The notes: generated by a model from the letters alone, not told the origin. Numbered from the stretch's first letter, positions 1-7,247 are shown. The stretch is DNA of 15,578 nucleotides from an uncultured Collinsella sp. (GCA_900752345.1 CAADVA010000148.1:1-15578), one strand, 5' to 3'. A program made the numbers and translations.

Positions 1-1
1 C

Positions 2-733
2 ATCGCGGCGGGCGATGTGACCGCCGGCAACGTGGTCGCCATCTCGCCCTACGGCAACACCGTGGAGACCTGGAGCATGACCGGCGCAAACTTCCTCGCA
101 GCGCTTGAGCACTCACTGCAGATCAGCGACGATTGCAACGACAGCTACGAGCTTCAGCAAGCCTATGTGGCAGCCGGCCACACCGAGCAGGAGGCGCAAG
201 ACAAGTACAAGTGGCGCGATGACTCTGGCAGCGTTCTCTCCTTTGGTGGCGTTAACGTGACGATTGATTGGACGCAGCCCGAAGGTAAGCGCATTGTGAA
301 CGCCACGCTCACCAAGGATGGCAGCACGCTCGATCCCGCCAAGAACTACACCGTCGCCACCAACAACTACATCATTACCAACACGACCGACTTTCCCACT
401 TTCGCAAATGCCACCAAGCGCACCGAGTGGGGCACATGCGAGGCGGCGATCAGAGCACTGATCGGGAAGAGCGACTGGGAGAACAAGATGGCCGGGCTCG
501 CCGGCACCATCAGCTTCAGCTCCGCAGCCGTGGACCCCACGCCCAATCCGAATCCAACGCCTAAGCCCTCGCCCAAGCCCGGCACGACTACTACGACCAC
601 GAAAGCCAGCGCCAAGAAGACAACCGGCAAGCTTGCCGCAACGGGAGACCGTACGCTGGCCGTGGTCGGCGCATGCCTCATCGGCGGCATCATCGTCATC
701 ATGCTCGGCATTATCTGGATGCGCCGCCGCTAA
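2..733 (+). CDS. 5'-nucleotidase family protein, wall-anchored, C-terminal part (5' end outside window)
   Basis: The reading frame is open from the window edge, so this is the last 243 residues of a larger protein. The first ~120 residues match the C-terminal substrate-binding domain of the UshA/5'-nucleotidase family (AGDVTAGNVVAISPYGNT, then TGANFLAALEHSL, and a later NYTVATNNYI stretch). Family members hydrolyse extracellular nucleotides, or 2',3'-cyclic nucleotides, to nucleosides; the metallophosphatase domain would lie upstream. A Pro/Thr/Lys-rich wall-spanning linker follows (about residues 178-205 of this fragment), then LAATG, a hydrophobic helix and the tail RRR. LAATG fits the LAXTG signal of class E sortases of high-G+C Gram-positives, so the protein is probably covalently attached to the wall. 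GTG at 17 is an internal codon, not a start. The exact substrate cannot be told from this part. Confidence 0.88.
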   Translation: MAAGDVTAGNVVAISPYGNTVETWSMTGANFLAALEHSLQISDDCNDSYELQQAYVAAGHTEQEAQDKYKWRDDSGSVLSFGGVNVTIDWTQPEGKRIVNATLTKDGSTLDPAKNYTVATNNYIITNTTDFPTFANATKRTEWGTCEAAIRALIGKSDWENKMAGLAGTISFSSAAVDPTPNPNPTPKPSPKPGTTTTTTKASAKKTTGKLAATGDRTLAVVGACLIGGIIVIMLGIIWMRRR

Positions 734-784
734 GCTACGCCGCCGGGCCTTGCAGCCCCGCCGTGCAAACCTTATATCGAGCAC

Positions 785-819
785 AGAAGCCCGTCCGAAT
801 GTGATCGGACGGGCTTCTT
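785..819 (+). terminator. Rho-independent terminator after the 5'-nucleotidase gene
   Basis: A perfect 14-bp stem (785-798 with 805-818) around a 6-nt loop starts 52 nt after the stop codon. The 3' arm ends TTCTT. It separates the nucleotidase gene from mscS. Confidence 0.85.
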
Positions 820-862
820 GGTGGGTATCATGGTTGAACGATCATGAGGAGGTTTTCCCTAT

Positions 863-1630
863 ATGGAATTGTTTGAACCGATTCTTCATTTCTTTGAGCA
901 ACGGTGGGTCCACAACATCATCTGGGCCGTCATCTTGGTAATAGGCACCGCCATCGCCACCAAGGTCGTATCCAAGACCCTGCGCCACCTGCTCAACCGC
1001 GACGACAACCCGCTTCCGGCATCGAGCATCTTCATCAACATCGCGCGTGCCGTCATCTGGACGATCGGCGGCAGCTTTATCCTCGACAACTGCTTTGGCA
1101 TTAACGCAAACGCGCTCGTCGCCGCTCTTGGCGTCGGCGGCATCGCCATCTCGCTCGGCTTTCAGGACACGTTATCGAACCTTATCGGCGGCATGCAGGT
1201 GACCTTTATGGGCATCATCAAGCCCGGCGACAATATCGAGGTCGGCGGCGTGTCGGGCGTGGTCCAGGACATCACCTGGCGTCATACGACCATCGAGGAC
1301 GCCTGCGGGCAGACCATCATCGTCCCCAACTCAAATATCTCCAAGAACACGCTCGTGCATCTCATGCCCTTTGGGCGTGTGGCTGTGCCCGTTGCCGTAA
1401 AGGACACATCCAAGTGGGCCTCGCTCGACGCACTGGCAGACGAGCTGACCAGCGCCACCAAGGCCGCCGTGCTTCCCATCTCGAGCTTTGACAAGGAGCC
1501 CTACGTGCTCTTTAGCGAGATCGGCGACTTTGGCATTAAGGGCAAGATCATCTTTATCGTCAGCGACGACAGCACCACTTTCACGGCGGCCGACGCCTGC
1601 ATTCGCGCCATCGCCCCCATCATCGCCTAA
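863..1630 (+). CDS. Small-conductance mechanosensitive channel, MscS family
   Basis: The 255-aa protein is a short MscS-type channel, which opens under membrane tension to release solutes during osmotic downshock. It has three hydrophobic segments (about residues 16-36, 55-77 and 83-117). The third is the Gly/Ala-rich pore helix (ALGVGGIAISLGFQDTLSN), followed by the MscS beta-domain signature KPGDNIEVGGVSGVVQDITWRHT and IIVPNSNI near residue 155. The length fits minimal three-helix MscS proteins, and the C-terminal alpha/beta domain runs to the end. The ATG at 863 was chosen because GAGGAGG sits 10 nt upstream. The gene stands alone between a terminator and a palindromic repeat whose stem begins inside its stop codon. 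Assignment to MscS rather than a YnaI or YbdG subtype is by length only. Confidence 0.92.
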   Translation: MELFEPILHFFEQRWVHNIIWAVILVIGTAIATKVVSKTLRHLLNRDDNPLPASSIFINIARAVIWTIGGSFILDNCFGINANALVAALGVGGIAISLGFQDTLSNLIGGMQVTFMGIIKPGDNIEVGGVSGVVQDITWRHTTIEDACGQTIIVPNSNISKNTLVHLMPFGRVAVPVAVKDTSKWASLDALADELTSATKAAVLPISSFDKEPYVLFSEIGDFGIKGKIIFIVSDDSTTFTAADACIRAIAPIIA

Positions 1631-1667
1631 ACCACCACAAAGGGGACAGGCACCTTTGTGGTGGTTT
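1629..1667 (+). repeat. Palindromic repeat copy A (REP-like, probable terminator of mscS)
   Basis: A perfect 15-bp inverted repeat (arms 1629-1643 and 1653-1667, right arm CCTTTGTGGTGGTTT) encloses the 9-nt loop GGACAGGCA. The stem overlaps the last two bases of the mscS stop codon and ends in TTTT, so it probably also terminates transcription. The same element recurs in opposite orientation at 4502-4548. Confidence 0.85.
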
Positions 1668-1722
1668 TCATTCGTGGTACCATAGTTCATATAGTTGTTT
1701 AAACGACTAAGGGAGCAAAACT

Positions 1723-3639
1723 ATGGAAGAGGCCTATCGTCAAGCACGCAAGCGCGGCGAGCAAGGACGTCGACGCGCCATTAGTCAAAGCGAGCATCCG
1801 TACCTTACGGACCTCGATAGCTTGGTTGCCCAGCTCCCCTTGGGCCAGCGAGAGAATGTCGGCCTGAGAGACATTCCGCTCGAAATGGTCGTCGGCACGG
1901 TTACCAAGGGCCGTCAGTCGGCCTTTTCATGCAACTTTATGCCCTTGCTGCCGTTTAGCACAGAGTTCGCCCGCAAGTGGTCCAACCTCTACGACATCCA
2001 GGTGACCGAGGGCTATCGCGATCCCGTCATCGTCACCGAGTTCATGCATCGGTTTTACGTCCAAGAGGGCAACAAGCGCGTCAGTGTCCTCAAATTCCTG
2101 GACGCCCCGACGGTTTCGGCCAAGGTCACCCGTCTCTACCCCGGCACATGGGATTCCGTCGAAAGCCGCCTGTACGGTGAGTTCTGCGCGTTTTGGCGCG
2201 TCTGCCCCCTATACGAGATCGAGTTCTCGCGCGAGGGAAGCTACGAGACGCTCGCCAAGATGCTCGGTCAGGACCTTATCGAAAAATGGCCGCAGAAAAA
2301 GGTCGACTACCTGCGCCACACCTTCCTACTCTTTAAGCGCGCCTACCTTCGCGCGGGCGGCGACCACCTGGACATTACGCCCGCAGACGCCATGCTCGTC
2401 TACCTCAATGTGTACAACCAGGACCGCCTGCTGGATACGCCGACGGATATCGTCGTAAACCGCCTGTGTAAGATTTGGCGTGAGCTGGTCATTGCCGGCA
2501 AAAATAACGAGGACAAGGTCGATCTTGTCGAAGCACCGAGCGTCGATGAGGAAGAGTCGCCCGCCAAGTCCACCTCCGGCGTGCTCAACTTCTTTATGGG
2601 CAAGACCGTCTATTCGGCGGCCAATCCCCTGCGCATCGCCTTTATCCATGAGTTCCCCTGTGCGACGTCGAGCTGGGACAGCCTGCACGACCAAGGGCGT
2701 CAGTATCTCGATGAGCACTTTGGCGGTATCGTGCGCACCGAGGCGCTTGAGGACTGCCACGATCCGGACGTGTTCTACGCCGCCGTGGAAACGGCTGTCA
2801 AACATGGAGACAGCGTCATCTTCTCGACCTCGCACCGCCTGATGGAATACACGCTCAGGGCTGCCGTTGAGTATCCCCAGGTTCGGTTCCTCAACTGCTC
2901 TATCGGCCTTCCCCACCAAAGCGTCCGTTCGTACTTTGGCAAGATGTACGAGGCCAAGTTCCTCCTGGGCGCCCTTGCCGCCAGCATGGCGGACAACCAC
3001 CGCATCGGTTACCACGCGTCGGTCTTCGCCTCGGGCGCACTCAGCGAGATCAACGCCTTTGCGATTGGAGCCTCGCTACTCGACCCCCGTGCGCAAATTA
3101 TCCTGACCTGGGGCGATGTGCCCGCCGGTGGCCTTGCCGAGGCCATGTGCCGCGAAGGCGTGAACGTCATGACCGGCGCTGACATGTCCAAGTCGCTGGA
3201 GGACCCCACGGCCTACGGACTCCACCGTCTGGTCGATGGCAAGGTCGTCGGCATCGCCATGCCGGTATGGAACTGGCGCCGATACTACGAGCTTATCGTG
3301 CGAAGTCTGCTGCATGGCACCTGGGACGAGACCAGTGACGACAGCCAGGTCCGCGCCGTCAACTACTGGTATGGCATGAGCTCGGGCGTTATCGACATTC
3401 GCTACGCTCCGGGCCTGCCCTATCAGACGCGCAAACTGGTGCAGCTGCTCCGCAATGGCATCGTCGAGGGCTCCATCAATCCATTTGGCGGCGAGCTCCA
3501 CAGCCAAAACGGCGTGGTGCAGATTGAGGGCTTCCCCCCGCTGCCGAGCACGCAAATCGTCGAGATGGACTGGCTGGCAGACAACGTGGTGGGTACCATT
3601 CCACAGCCCGACGATGAGCCGAAGGTCCGCGCCCTATGA
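1723..3639 (+). CDS. ParB-like domain fused to a BMP/PnrA-type ligand-binding domain, cytosolic
   Basis: This 638-aa protein has no signal peptide or lipobox, unlike transported BMP lipoproteins such as PnrA or BmpA. Residues ~45-140 resemble a ParB/sulfiredoxin-like fold, with FYVQEGNKRVSVLKFLD (GNKR at 116-119) in place of the usual G-x-x-R box. A helical middle region (~150-260) and a charged linker (~265-290) follow. Residues ~300-590 form a BMP/PnrA-like periplasmic-binding-protein domain (NPLRIAFIHE; KMYEAKFLLGALAASMADNHRIGY; later ILTWGDVPAGG). BMP domains typically bind purine nucleosides, so an intracellular nucleoside sensor or a ligand-gated enzyme is plausible but unproven. The start at 1723 follows GGGAG at 1711-1715. 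The TGA stop overlaps the next gene's ATG (ATGA), so the two are probably translationally coupled. Similar proteins are often annotated simply as BMP-family substrate-binding proteins. Confidence 0.8.
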   Translation: MEEAYRQARKRGEQGRRRAISQSEHPYLTDLDSLVAQLPLGQRENVGLRDIPLEMVVGTVTKGRQSAFSCNFMPLLPFSTEFARKWSNLYDIQVTEGYRDPVIVTEFMHRFYVQEGNKRVSVLKFLDAPTVSAKVTRLYPGTWDSVESRLYGEFCAFWRVCPLYEIEFSREGSYETLAKMLGQDLIEKWPQKKVDYLRHTFLLFKRAYLRAGGDHLDITPADAMLVYLNVYNQDRLLDTPTDIVVNRLCKIWRELVIAGKNNEDKVDLVEAPSVDEEESPAKSTSGVLNFFMGKTVYSAANPLRIAFIHEFPCATSSWDSLHDQGRQYLDEHFGGIVRTEALEDCHDPDVFYAAVETAVKHGDSVIFSTSHRLMEYTLRAAVEYPQVRFLNCSIGLPHQSVRSYFGKMYEAKFLLGALAASMADNHRIGYHASVFASGALSEINAFAIGASLLDPRAQIILTWGDVPAGGLAEAMCREGVNVMTGADMSKSLEDPTAYGLHRLVDGKVVGIAMPVWNWRRYYELIVRSLLHGTWDETSDDSQVRAVNYWYGMSSGVIDIRYAPGLPYQTRKLVQLLRNGIVEGSINPFGGELHSQNGVVQIEGFPPLPSTQIVEMDWLADNVVGTIPQPDDEPKVRAL

Positions 3640-4346
3640 AAATCCTTGCCATAGCCGATACCGAAGAACGATGCCTTTGGGAGTGCTTTCGCAAAGAACG
3701 CTTTGAGGGTGTCGACCTGATTTTGTCCGCTGGTGATCTGGACCCGGACTATCTTGAGTTTTTGGTCACGGTCATCAACAGACCGCTCATCTACGTGCGA
3801 GGCAATCACGATGACCGCTATGCGCGTCATGCACCAGGTGGCTGCATCTGTGTCGAAGACGCTGTCTACGTGTACCGCGGCGTCCGCATTGCAGGCCTTG
3901 GCGGCTCCATGCGCTATCGAGATGGCGCCAACATGTACACCGAGCGCGAGATGGCCAAGCGCGTGCGCAAGCTGTCTCGTAAAGTGAGGATGGTCGGCGG
4001 CTGCGACATATTGCTCACCCATGCGCCCGCCGCCGGCGTGGGCGATCTGGACGATCTGCCACATCGAGGATTCGAATGCTTTAACACAGCGCTCGAGTCC
4101 TGGAATCCCGACTACATGGTGCACGGGCATGTGCACCAATGCTATGGTCGCGACTTTCAACGTGAGCGTCAGCACGCATGCGGGGCAACGATCATCAACG
4201 CCTGCGGCTATACGCAGTTTGAGCTGGACGAAGCGCGCTACCCCATCCGTGGCTGGCAGGCAGCCTGGCTCAATTCGCAAACCATGCGCCGCGAGCTCAA
4301 GCGCCACGAGGCTATCGAGTCCTCAACCGCCAGAACCCCCTGGTAA
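3636..4346 (+). CDS. Metallophosphoesterase (calcineurin-like, YfcE/MJ0936-like)
   Basis: The 236-aa protein carries the dimetal phosphoesterase motifs in order: IADTEE (8-11), SAGDLDP (GDLD 33-36), RGNHDD (GNHD 56-59), LLTHAPA (H129) and HGHVH (GHVH 164-167). The family hydrolyses phosphomono- or phosphodiesters with Mn, Fe or Ni. The first motif is normally D-x-H; here it reads D-T-E (residues 8-10), so one metal ligand is changed. Glutamate could still bind metal, so activity is possible. The gene overlaps the preceding stop by 4 nt, which implies coupled expression and a functional link with the BMP-domain protein, for example ligand-dependent nucleotide turnover. That link is an inference from position. 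No membrane segment or signal peptide is seen, so the enzyme is cytosolic. Confidence 0.88.
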   Translation: MKILAIADTEERCLWECFRKERFEGVDLILSAGDLDPDYLEFLVTVINRPLIYVRGNHDDRYARHAPGGCICVEDAVYVYRGVRIAGLGGSMRYRDGANMYTEREMAKRVRKLSRKVRMVGGCDILLTHAPAAGVGDLDDLPHRGFECFNTALESWNPDYMVHGHVHQCYGRDFQRERQHACGATIINACGYTQFELDEARYPIRGWQAAWLNSQTMRRELKRHEAIESSTARTPW

Positions 4347-4369
4347 CCACCTTTAAGGCTTGACGCTGC

Positions 4370-4469
4370 GCCGGCCCCAAGCACCCCATCTCGCCCCTCA
4401 AGCCGTCGCTCGCGTACCAAAGTACGCGTCGCTCCTCTTTCGGGGCGACCTGGGGCACTTGGAACCGGC
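4370..4469. repeat. Large imperfect palindrome (~100 nt)
   Basis: Arms 4370-4397 and 4442-4469 pair with a few 2-nt mismatch bulges: CCGG with CCGG, CCAAG with CTTGG, CCCCA with TGGGG, and TCGCCCC with GGGGCGA. The central part contains a second 7-bp hairpin (4411-4417 with 4422-4428, loop CAAA). It lies between the metallophosphoesterase stop and repeat copy B. No coding potential was recognised. Confidence 0.6.
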
Positions 4470-4501
4470 TCGCTGCGATGCCATAACATTGACGCCAAAG
4501 T

Positions 4502-4548
4502 GCCAAAACCACCACAAAGGTGCCTGTCCCCTTTGTGGTGGTTTTGGC
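4502..4548 (-). repeat. Palindromic repeat copy B, inverted relative to copy A
   Basis: A perfect 19-bp inverted repeat (4502-4520 with 4530-4548) surrounds the loop TGCCTGTCC, the exact reverse complement of the loop in copy A at 1629-1667. The CCACCACAAAGG arms are shared. Position suggests it also terminates the BMP/metallophosphoesterase operon and may act in both directions. Confidence 0.85.
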
Positions 4549-4558
4549 CCGAGATAGC

Positions 4559-4597
4559 AAGAAACCCGGTCCTGCACGAGACAGAACCGGGTTTCTT
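4559..4597 (-). terminator. Rho-independent terminator of the rpmG-rplA operon
   Basis: A 12-bp stem (4559-4570 with 4586-4597) lies about 40 nt past the rplA stop on the minus strand. T-rich ends occur on both strands, so it may also stop rightward transcription from the metallophosphoesterase operon. Confidence 0.75.
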
Positions 4598-4633
4598 TAG
4601 CAATGCTTGCTTTGCTCAGGCAGTAACTAAAAG

Positions 4634-5341
4634 TTACTCAGCCAGGAAGTCGCGCTGGATAGCGGGATCAACCTTGATGCCAGGGCCCATGGTGGAAGAC
4701 ACGGAGATGGACTTAACGTACTTGCCCTTAGCAGAAGAGGGCTTGACGCGCAGGATCTCGGTGTACAGGGCAGCGTAGTTCTCGACGAGCTGCTGCTCGG
4801 AGAAGGACTTCTTGCCCAGGGGCACGTGGCAGATGCCGTAGCGGTCGGCGCGATACTCAACGCGGCCGGCCTTGAGCTCGGAGACCATCTTGGCGACGTC
4901 CATGGTCACGGTGCCGAGCTTAGGGTTCGGCATGAGGCCACGGGGACCAAGGATCTTACCGATGCGGCCAACCTTGGCCATCATGTTCGGCGTAGCGATA
5001 GCGGCGTCGAAGTTGATCTCGCCCTTCTGGATCTGGGCGACGAGCTCGTCGGAACCGATGATGTCGGCGCCGGCAGCCTCGGCCTCGCGGGCCTTCTCGC
5101 CCTCGGCGAAGACGGCAACACGAATGGTCTTGCCGGTGCCGTGGGGCAGGGAGATGGAGCCGCGGATGTTCTGGTCGGCCTTACGAGTATCGACGCCCAG
5201 ACGGAAGTGGGCCTCGACGGTCTCGTCGAACTTGGCGGTGTCGAGCTCCTTGATGAGCTTGGCAGCCTGAAGGGGGGTGTAGAGCGCGGCGCGGTCGATC
5301 TTCTCGGCAGCGGCGTTATAGCTCTTACCATGCTTAGCCAT
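4634..5341 (-). CDS. rplA: 50S ribosomal protein L1
   Basis: This is ribosomal protein L1 of the large-subunit L1 stalk, which helps release E-site tRNA and in many bacteria represses its own operon. The length (235 aa) is typical. The L1 signature is present: GSISLPHGTGKTIRVAVFAE, then ILGPRGLMPNPKLGTVT and the ending SVSSTMGPGIKVDP. Two in-frame ATGs are close together. The upstream one (5345-5347) lies only 2 nt after AGGAGG (5350-5355), while the one at 5339-5341 lies 8 nt after it and gives the usual MAKHGK start, so that one was chosen. It is the last gene of the operon; rplJ and rplL do not follow, and a terminator comes instead. Confidence 0.97.
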   Translation of the reverse strand: MAKHGKSYNAAAEKIDRAALYTPLQAAKLIKELDTAKFDETVEAHFRLGVDTRKADQNIRGSISLPHGTGKTIRVAVFAEGEKAREAEAAGADIIGSDELVAQIQKGEINFDAAIATPNMMAKVGRIGKILGPRGLMPNPKLGTVTMDVAKMVSELKAGRVEYRADRYGICHVPLGKKSFSEQQLVENYAALYTEILRVKPSSAKGKYVKSISVSSTMGPGIKVDPAIQRDFLAE

Positions 5342-5414
5342 GTGCATTACCTCCTGTGGTTAAACGGGCGCGAGCCCTCCCACATCGTATCGTGTGCCCT
5401 ATTGCACACATTTA

Positions 5415-5440
5415 ACGGGCGCCCCGGTTGGAGCACCCGT
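5415..5440 (-). promoter_or_regulatory. Hairpin in the rplK-rplA intergenic RNA
   Basis: In the minus-strand transcript, 5440-5430 pairs with 5425-5415 (11 bp including two G-U pairs, 4-nt loop). It is not followed by a U tract, so an attenuator, mRNA processing site or protein-binding leader for rplA is more likely than a terminator. No specific L1-binding motif was recognised. Confidence 0.4.
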
Positions 5441-5458
5441 CGTTACCAAAAGAAATCG

Positions 5459-5887
5459 CTACTCAGCGATGGTGACGCCCATGGAACGGGCGGTACCGGC
5501 GATGATCTTCTTGGCGGCGTCAATGTCGTTGGCATTGAGGTCCGGCATCTTGATCTCGGCGATCTTGGTGAGCTGCTCCTGGGAGAGCTGACCAACCTTG
5601 TCGGCCTGGGGCTTAGCGGAACCAGACTTGAGGTTCAGCTCCTTCTTGATGAGGTGAGCCGCCGGCGGGGTCTTGGTGATGAAGGAGAAGGACTTATCCT
5701 CGTAGACAGTGATCTCAACGGGGATGATGTCGCCCTTCTTGTCCTGCGTCTCGGCGTTAAAAGCCTGGCAGAACTGCATGATGTTCACGCCAGCAGCGCC
5801 CAGGGCGGGGCCGACGGGAGGAGCGGGGTTAGCGGCACCAGCAGGAATCTGGAGCTTAATGACGTTGGCAACCTTCTTCTCAGCCAT
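5459..5887 (-). CDS. rplK: 50S ribosomal protein L11
   Basis: L11 forms the GTPase-associated centre with 23S rRNA and is needed for RelA-dependent stringent signalling. The protein is 142 aa, the usual size. The N-terminal domain shows the classic proline-rich stretch IPAGAANPAPPVGPALGAAG, followed by VNIMQFCQAFNAET. The C-terminal rRNA-binding domain includes PPAAHLIKKELNLKSGS and ends in AGTARSMGVTI. The start at 5887 is preferred over the ATG six bases upstream because AAAGGA (5894-5899) then has a spacing of about 7 nt instead of being almost fused to the start. It lies between nusG (about 120 nt upstream) and rplA (about 117 nt downstream). Confidence 0.97.
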   Translation of the reverse strand: MAEKKVANVIKLQIPAGAANPAPPVGPALGAAGVNIMQFCQAFNAETQDKKGDIIPVEITVYEDKSFSFITKTPPAAHLIKKELNLKSGSAKPQADKVGQLSQEQLTKIAEIKMPDLNANDIDAAKKIIAGTARSMGVTIAE

Positions 5888-6007
5888 GGTCATTCCTTTC
5901 GAATCACGAGTGTGAAGTACTTGCTATATCGTAAGCACGCACGTGTTAGAAGCACTCCTGAGATGAGCAGTCACAGAAGAAGCACGCTCGCGCGAACGGA
6001 CGAAAAC

Positions 6008-6544
6008 TTAAGCGATGACAGCGACCTGGTTAAAGTCGAGCTCGACCGGCGTCTCACGGCCAAAGATCATCAGGGTGACCTTCAGCTTGCCTGCCTCGGT
6101 GTTAACCTCGGAGACCTTGCCATCAAAGTCGGTAAGCGGGCCATCAGTGACGCGGACGGACGTGCCGACCTCAATATCAACCGACGTGCGCTTGGGCGAA
6201 TCGCCCTTACCGGGACGACGAGTCATCTTATTGTACTCGTCGCGGGAAAGCGGAGCAGGCTTGCCATTGCCGCCCAGGAAACCGGTGACACCGGGCGTGT
6301 TGCGAACACACGTCCACGCATCGTCATCCATCTCCATGCGAACCAGGACATAACCCGGGAAGATCTTGGAATCCTTGGTCTCGCGCTTGCCACCCTCTTT
6401 GATCTCGGTGACGCGCTCCATAGGAATCTCGATATCAAAGATACGGTCCTGCATGCCCATGGTCTCGATGCGATGCTCGAGATCGGACTTAACACGGTTC
6501 TCGTATCCAGAGTAAGTGTGAACGACGTACCAACGCTTAGACAT
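6008..6544 (-). CDS. nusG: Transcription termination/antitermination factor NusG
   Basis: The 178-aa protein begins with the NGN domain (RWYVVHTYSGYENRVKSDL, then FPGYVLVRMEMDDDAW and VRNTPGVTGFLG). It ends with a KOW domain (GTSVRVTDGPLTDFDGKVSEVN, then VTLMIFGRETPVELDF). NusG binds RNA polymerase to modulate pausing and Rho termination, and couples transcription to translation through S10. No extra N-terminal extension is present, unlike some actinobacterial NusG proteins. The start has GAGGGG about 7 nt upstream. The gene follows secE by 3 nt, which is the conserved secE-nusG pair. Confidence 0.97.
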   Translation of the reverse strand: MSKRWYVVHTYSGYENRVKSDLEHRIETMGMQDRIFDIEIPMERVTEIKEGGKRETKDSKIFPGYVLVRMEMDDDAWTCVRNTPGVTGFLGGNGKPAPLSRDEYNKMTRRPGKGDSPKRTSVDIEVGTSVRVTDGPLTDFDGKVSEVNTEAGKLKVTLMIFGRETPVELDFNQVAVIA

Positions 6545-6547
6545 GGT

Positions 6548-6886
6548 TTAGCCCCTCAATCCAGAGAACAGAGCAAGAGCCTCGCCAAAGCCAGCATCGA
6601 GCAGAGCGATGACGACGCCGACGACGATCAGAGAAGCGCAAACGACGACCGAGTAGTTCACGAGCTCCTTCTTATCGGGCCACGTGACACGCTTCATCTC
6701 GGACTTCACCGAAGCGAAATACTTCTTGGTGCGGGCGAAGAAACCAGGCTTCTCGTTCTTCTTGGACTTCGCAGCCTTCTCGTTCTTCTTGGCAACGGCC
6801 TTCTTGGCCTCAACCTTGGAGTTGGCGGCAGCGTTGTTGGCAGGTGCCGGCTGCTGAGCCTTCTTCTTGTTCTTCTTGTTGGCCAT
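6548..6886 (-). CDS. secE: Preprotein translocase subunit SecE
   Basis: SecE clamps the SecYEG channel in the membrane. In this 112-aa protein, the last ~65 residues are the conserved part: FFARTKKYFASVKSEMKRVTWPDKKEL, an amphipathic helix with the diagnostic VTWP, then one membrane helix (about 77-98). The first ~45 residues are a Lys/Ala-rich, low-complexity cytosolic extension, making it longer than the ~60-aa minimal SecE but still single-spanning. GGAGG lies 8 nt before the ATG. The stop is 3 nt from the nusG start, so the two are probably co-translated. Confidence 0.95.
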   Translation of the reverse strand: MANKKNKKKAQQPAPANNAAANSKVEAKKAVAKKNEKAAKSKKNEKPGFFARTKKYFASVKSEMKRVTWPDKKELVNYSVVVCASLIVVGVVIALLDAGFGEALALFSGLRG

Positions 6887-6925
6887 TTGGGTTACCTCCG
6901 CGCAATGCGCTTATACATGAGTAAA

Positions 6926-6953
6926 CCGTAAGCCCCCAATTGGGAGCTTACGG
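6926..6953 (-). terminator. Hairpin between tRNA-Trp and secE (attenuator or processing site)
   Basis: Arms 6926-6939 and 6940-6953 form a near-perfect palindrome (CCGTAAGC with GCTTACGG, inner CCCAATTGGG, one mismatch). On the minus strand it is followed by TTTA, so it resembles a weak terminator. It may partly separate the stable tRNA from the secE-nusG mRNA or define the tRNA 3' cut. Confidence 0.5.
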
Positions 6954-6962
6954 AATAATGAC

Positions 6963-7038
6963 TGGCACGCCAGGAAGGACTCGAACCCTCAACACTCGGT
7001 TTTGGAGACCGATGCTCTACCAATTGAACTACTGGCGT
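6963..7038 (-). tRNA. trnW: tRNA-Trp (anticodon CCA)
   Basis: The 76-nt minus-strand cloverleaf has acceptor ACGCCAG pairing with CTGGCGT, T-loop GGTTCGAGTCC, anticodon CCA in the loop CTCCAAA, discriminator G and an encoded 3' CCA. It sits 13 nt after rpmG and upstream of secE, the conserved rpmG-trnW-secE order. Confidence 0.96.
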
Positions 7039-7051
7039 ATGTGACTAGAGA

Positions 7052-7201
7052 CTAGCGAGTCTCTTTGTGCAGCGTGTGGTGACGGCACCAGGGGCAATAC
7101 TTCTTGATCTCCATACGATCAGGCATGTTCGACTTGTTCTTGGTGGTCGTATAGTTGCGGCGCTTGCACTCAGTGCACGCAAGAGTAACTAGAGTACGCA
7201 T
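7052..7201 (-). CDS. rpmG: 50S ribosomal protein L33
   Basis: This 49-aa protein is too short for many ORF screens. It reads MRTLVTLACTECKRRNY at the start, followed by TTTKNKSNMPDRMEIKKYC and PWCRHHTLHKETR. The four cysteines (C9, C12, C36, C39) form two CxxC knuckles, so this is the zinc-binding L33 type, a component of the large subunit near the E site. It is the first gene after the promoter at 7248-7276 and heads the operon rpmG-trnW-secE-nusG-rplK-rplA. The start is marked by AGGATAA just upstream and a further AAAGG. Confidence 0.95.
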   Translation of the reverse strand: MRTLVTLACTECKRRNYTTTKNKSNMPDRMEIKKYCPWCRHHTLHKETR

Positions 7202-7247
7202 TTATCCTGAACCTTTCATTTCCGCCCCGTACGGGCACGAGTTGGTA

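Noticed and set aside
4238..4603. 121-aa minus-strand open frame
   Set aside because: It consists of the end of the phosphoesterase gene read backward plus palindromic repeats; no start signals.
5342..5347. Upstream ATG for rplA
   Set aside because: It is only 2 nt from AGGAGG; the ATG six bases later has normal spacing and the usual L1 N-terminus.
4826..6931. 701-aa plus-strand open frame
   Set aside because: It runs antisense through rplA, rplK, nusG and secE. It is a shadow caused by codon bias and has no plausible product or ribosome-binding site.
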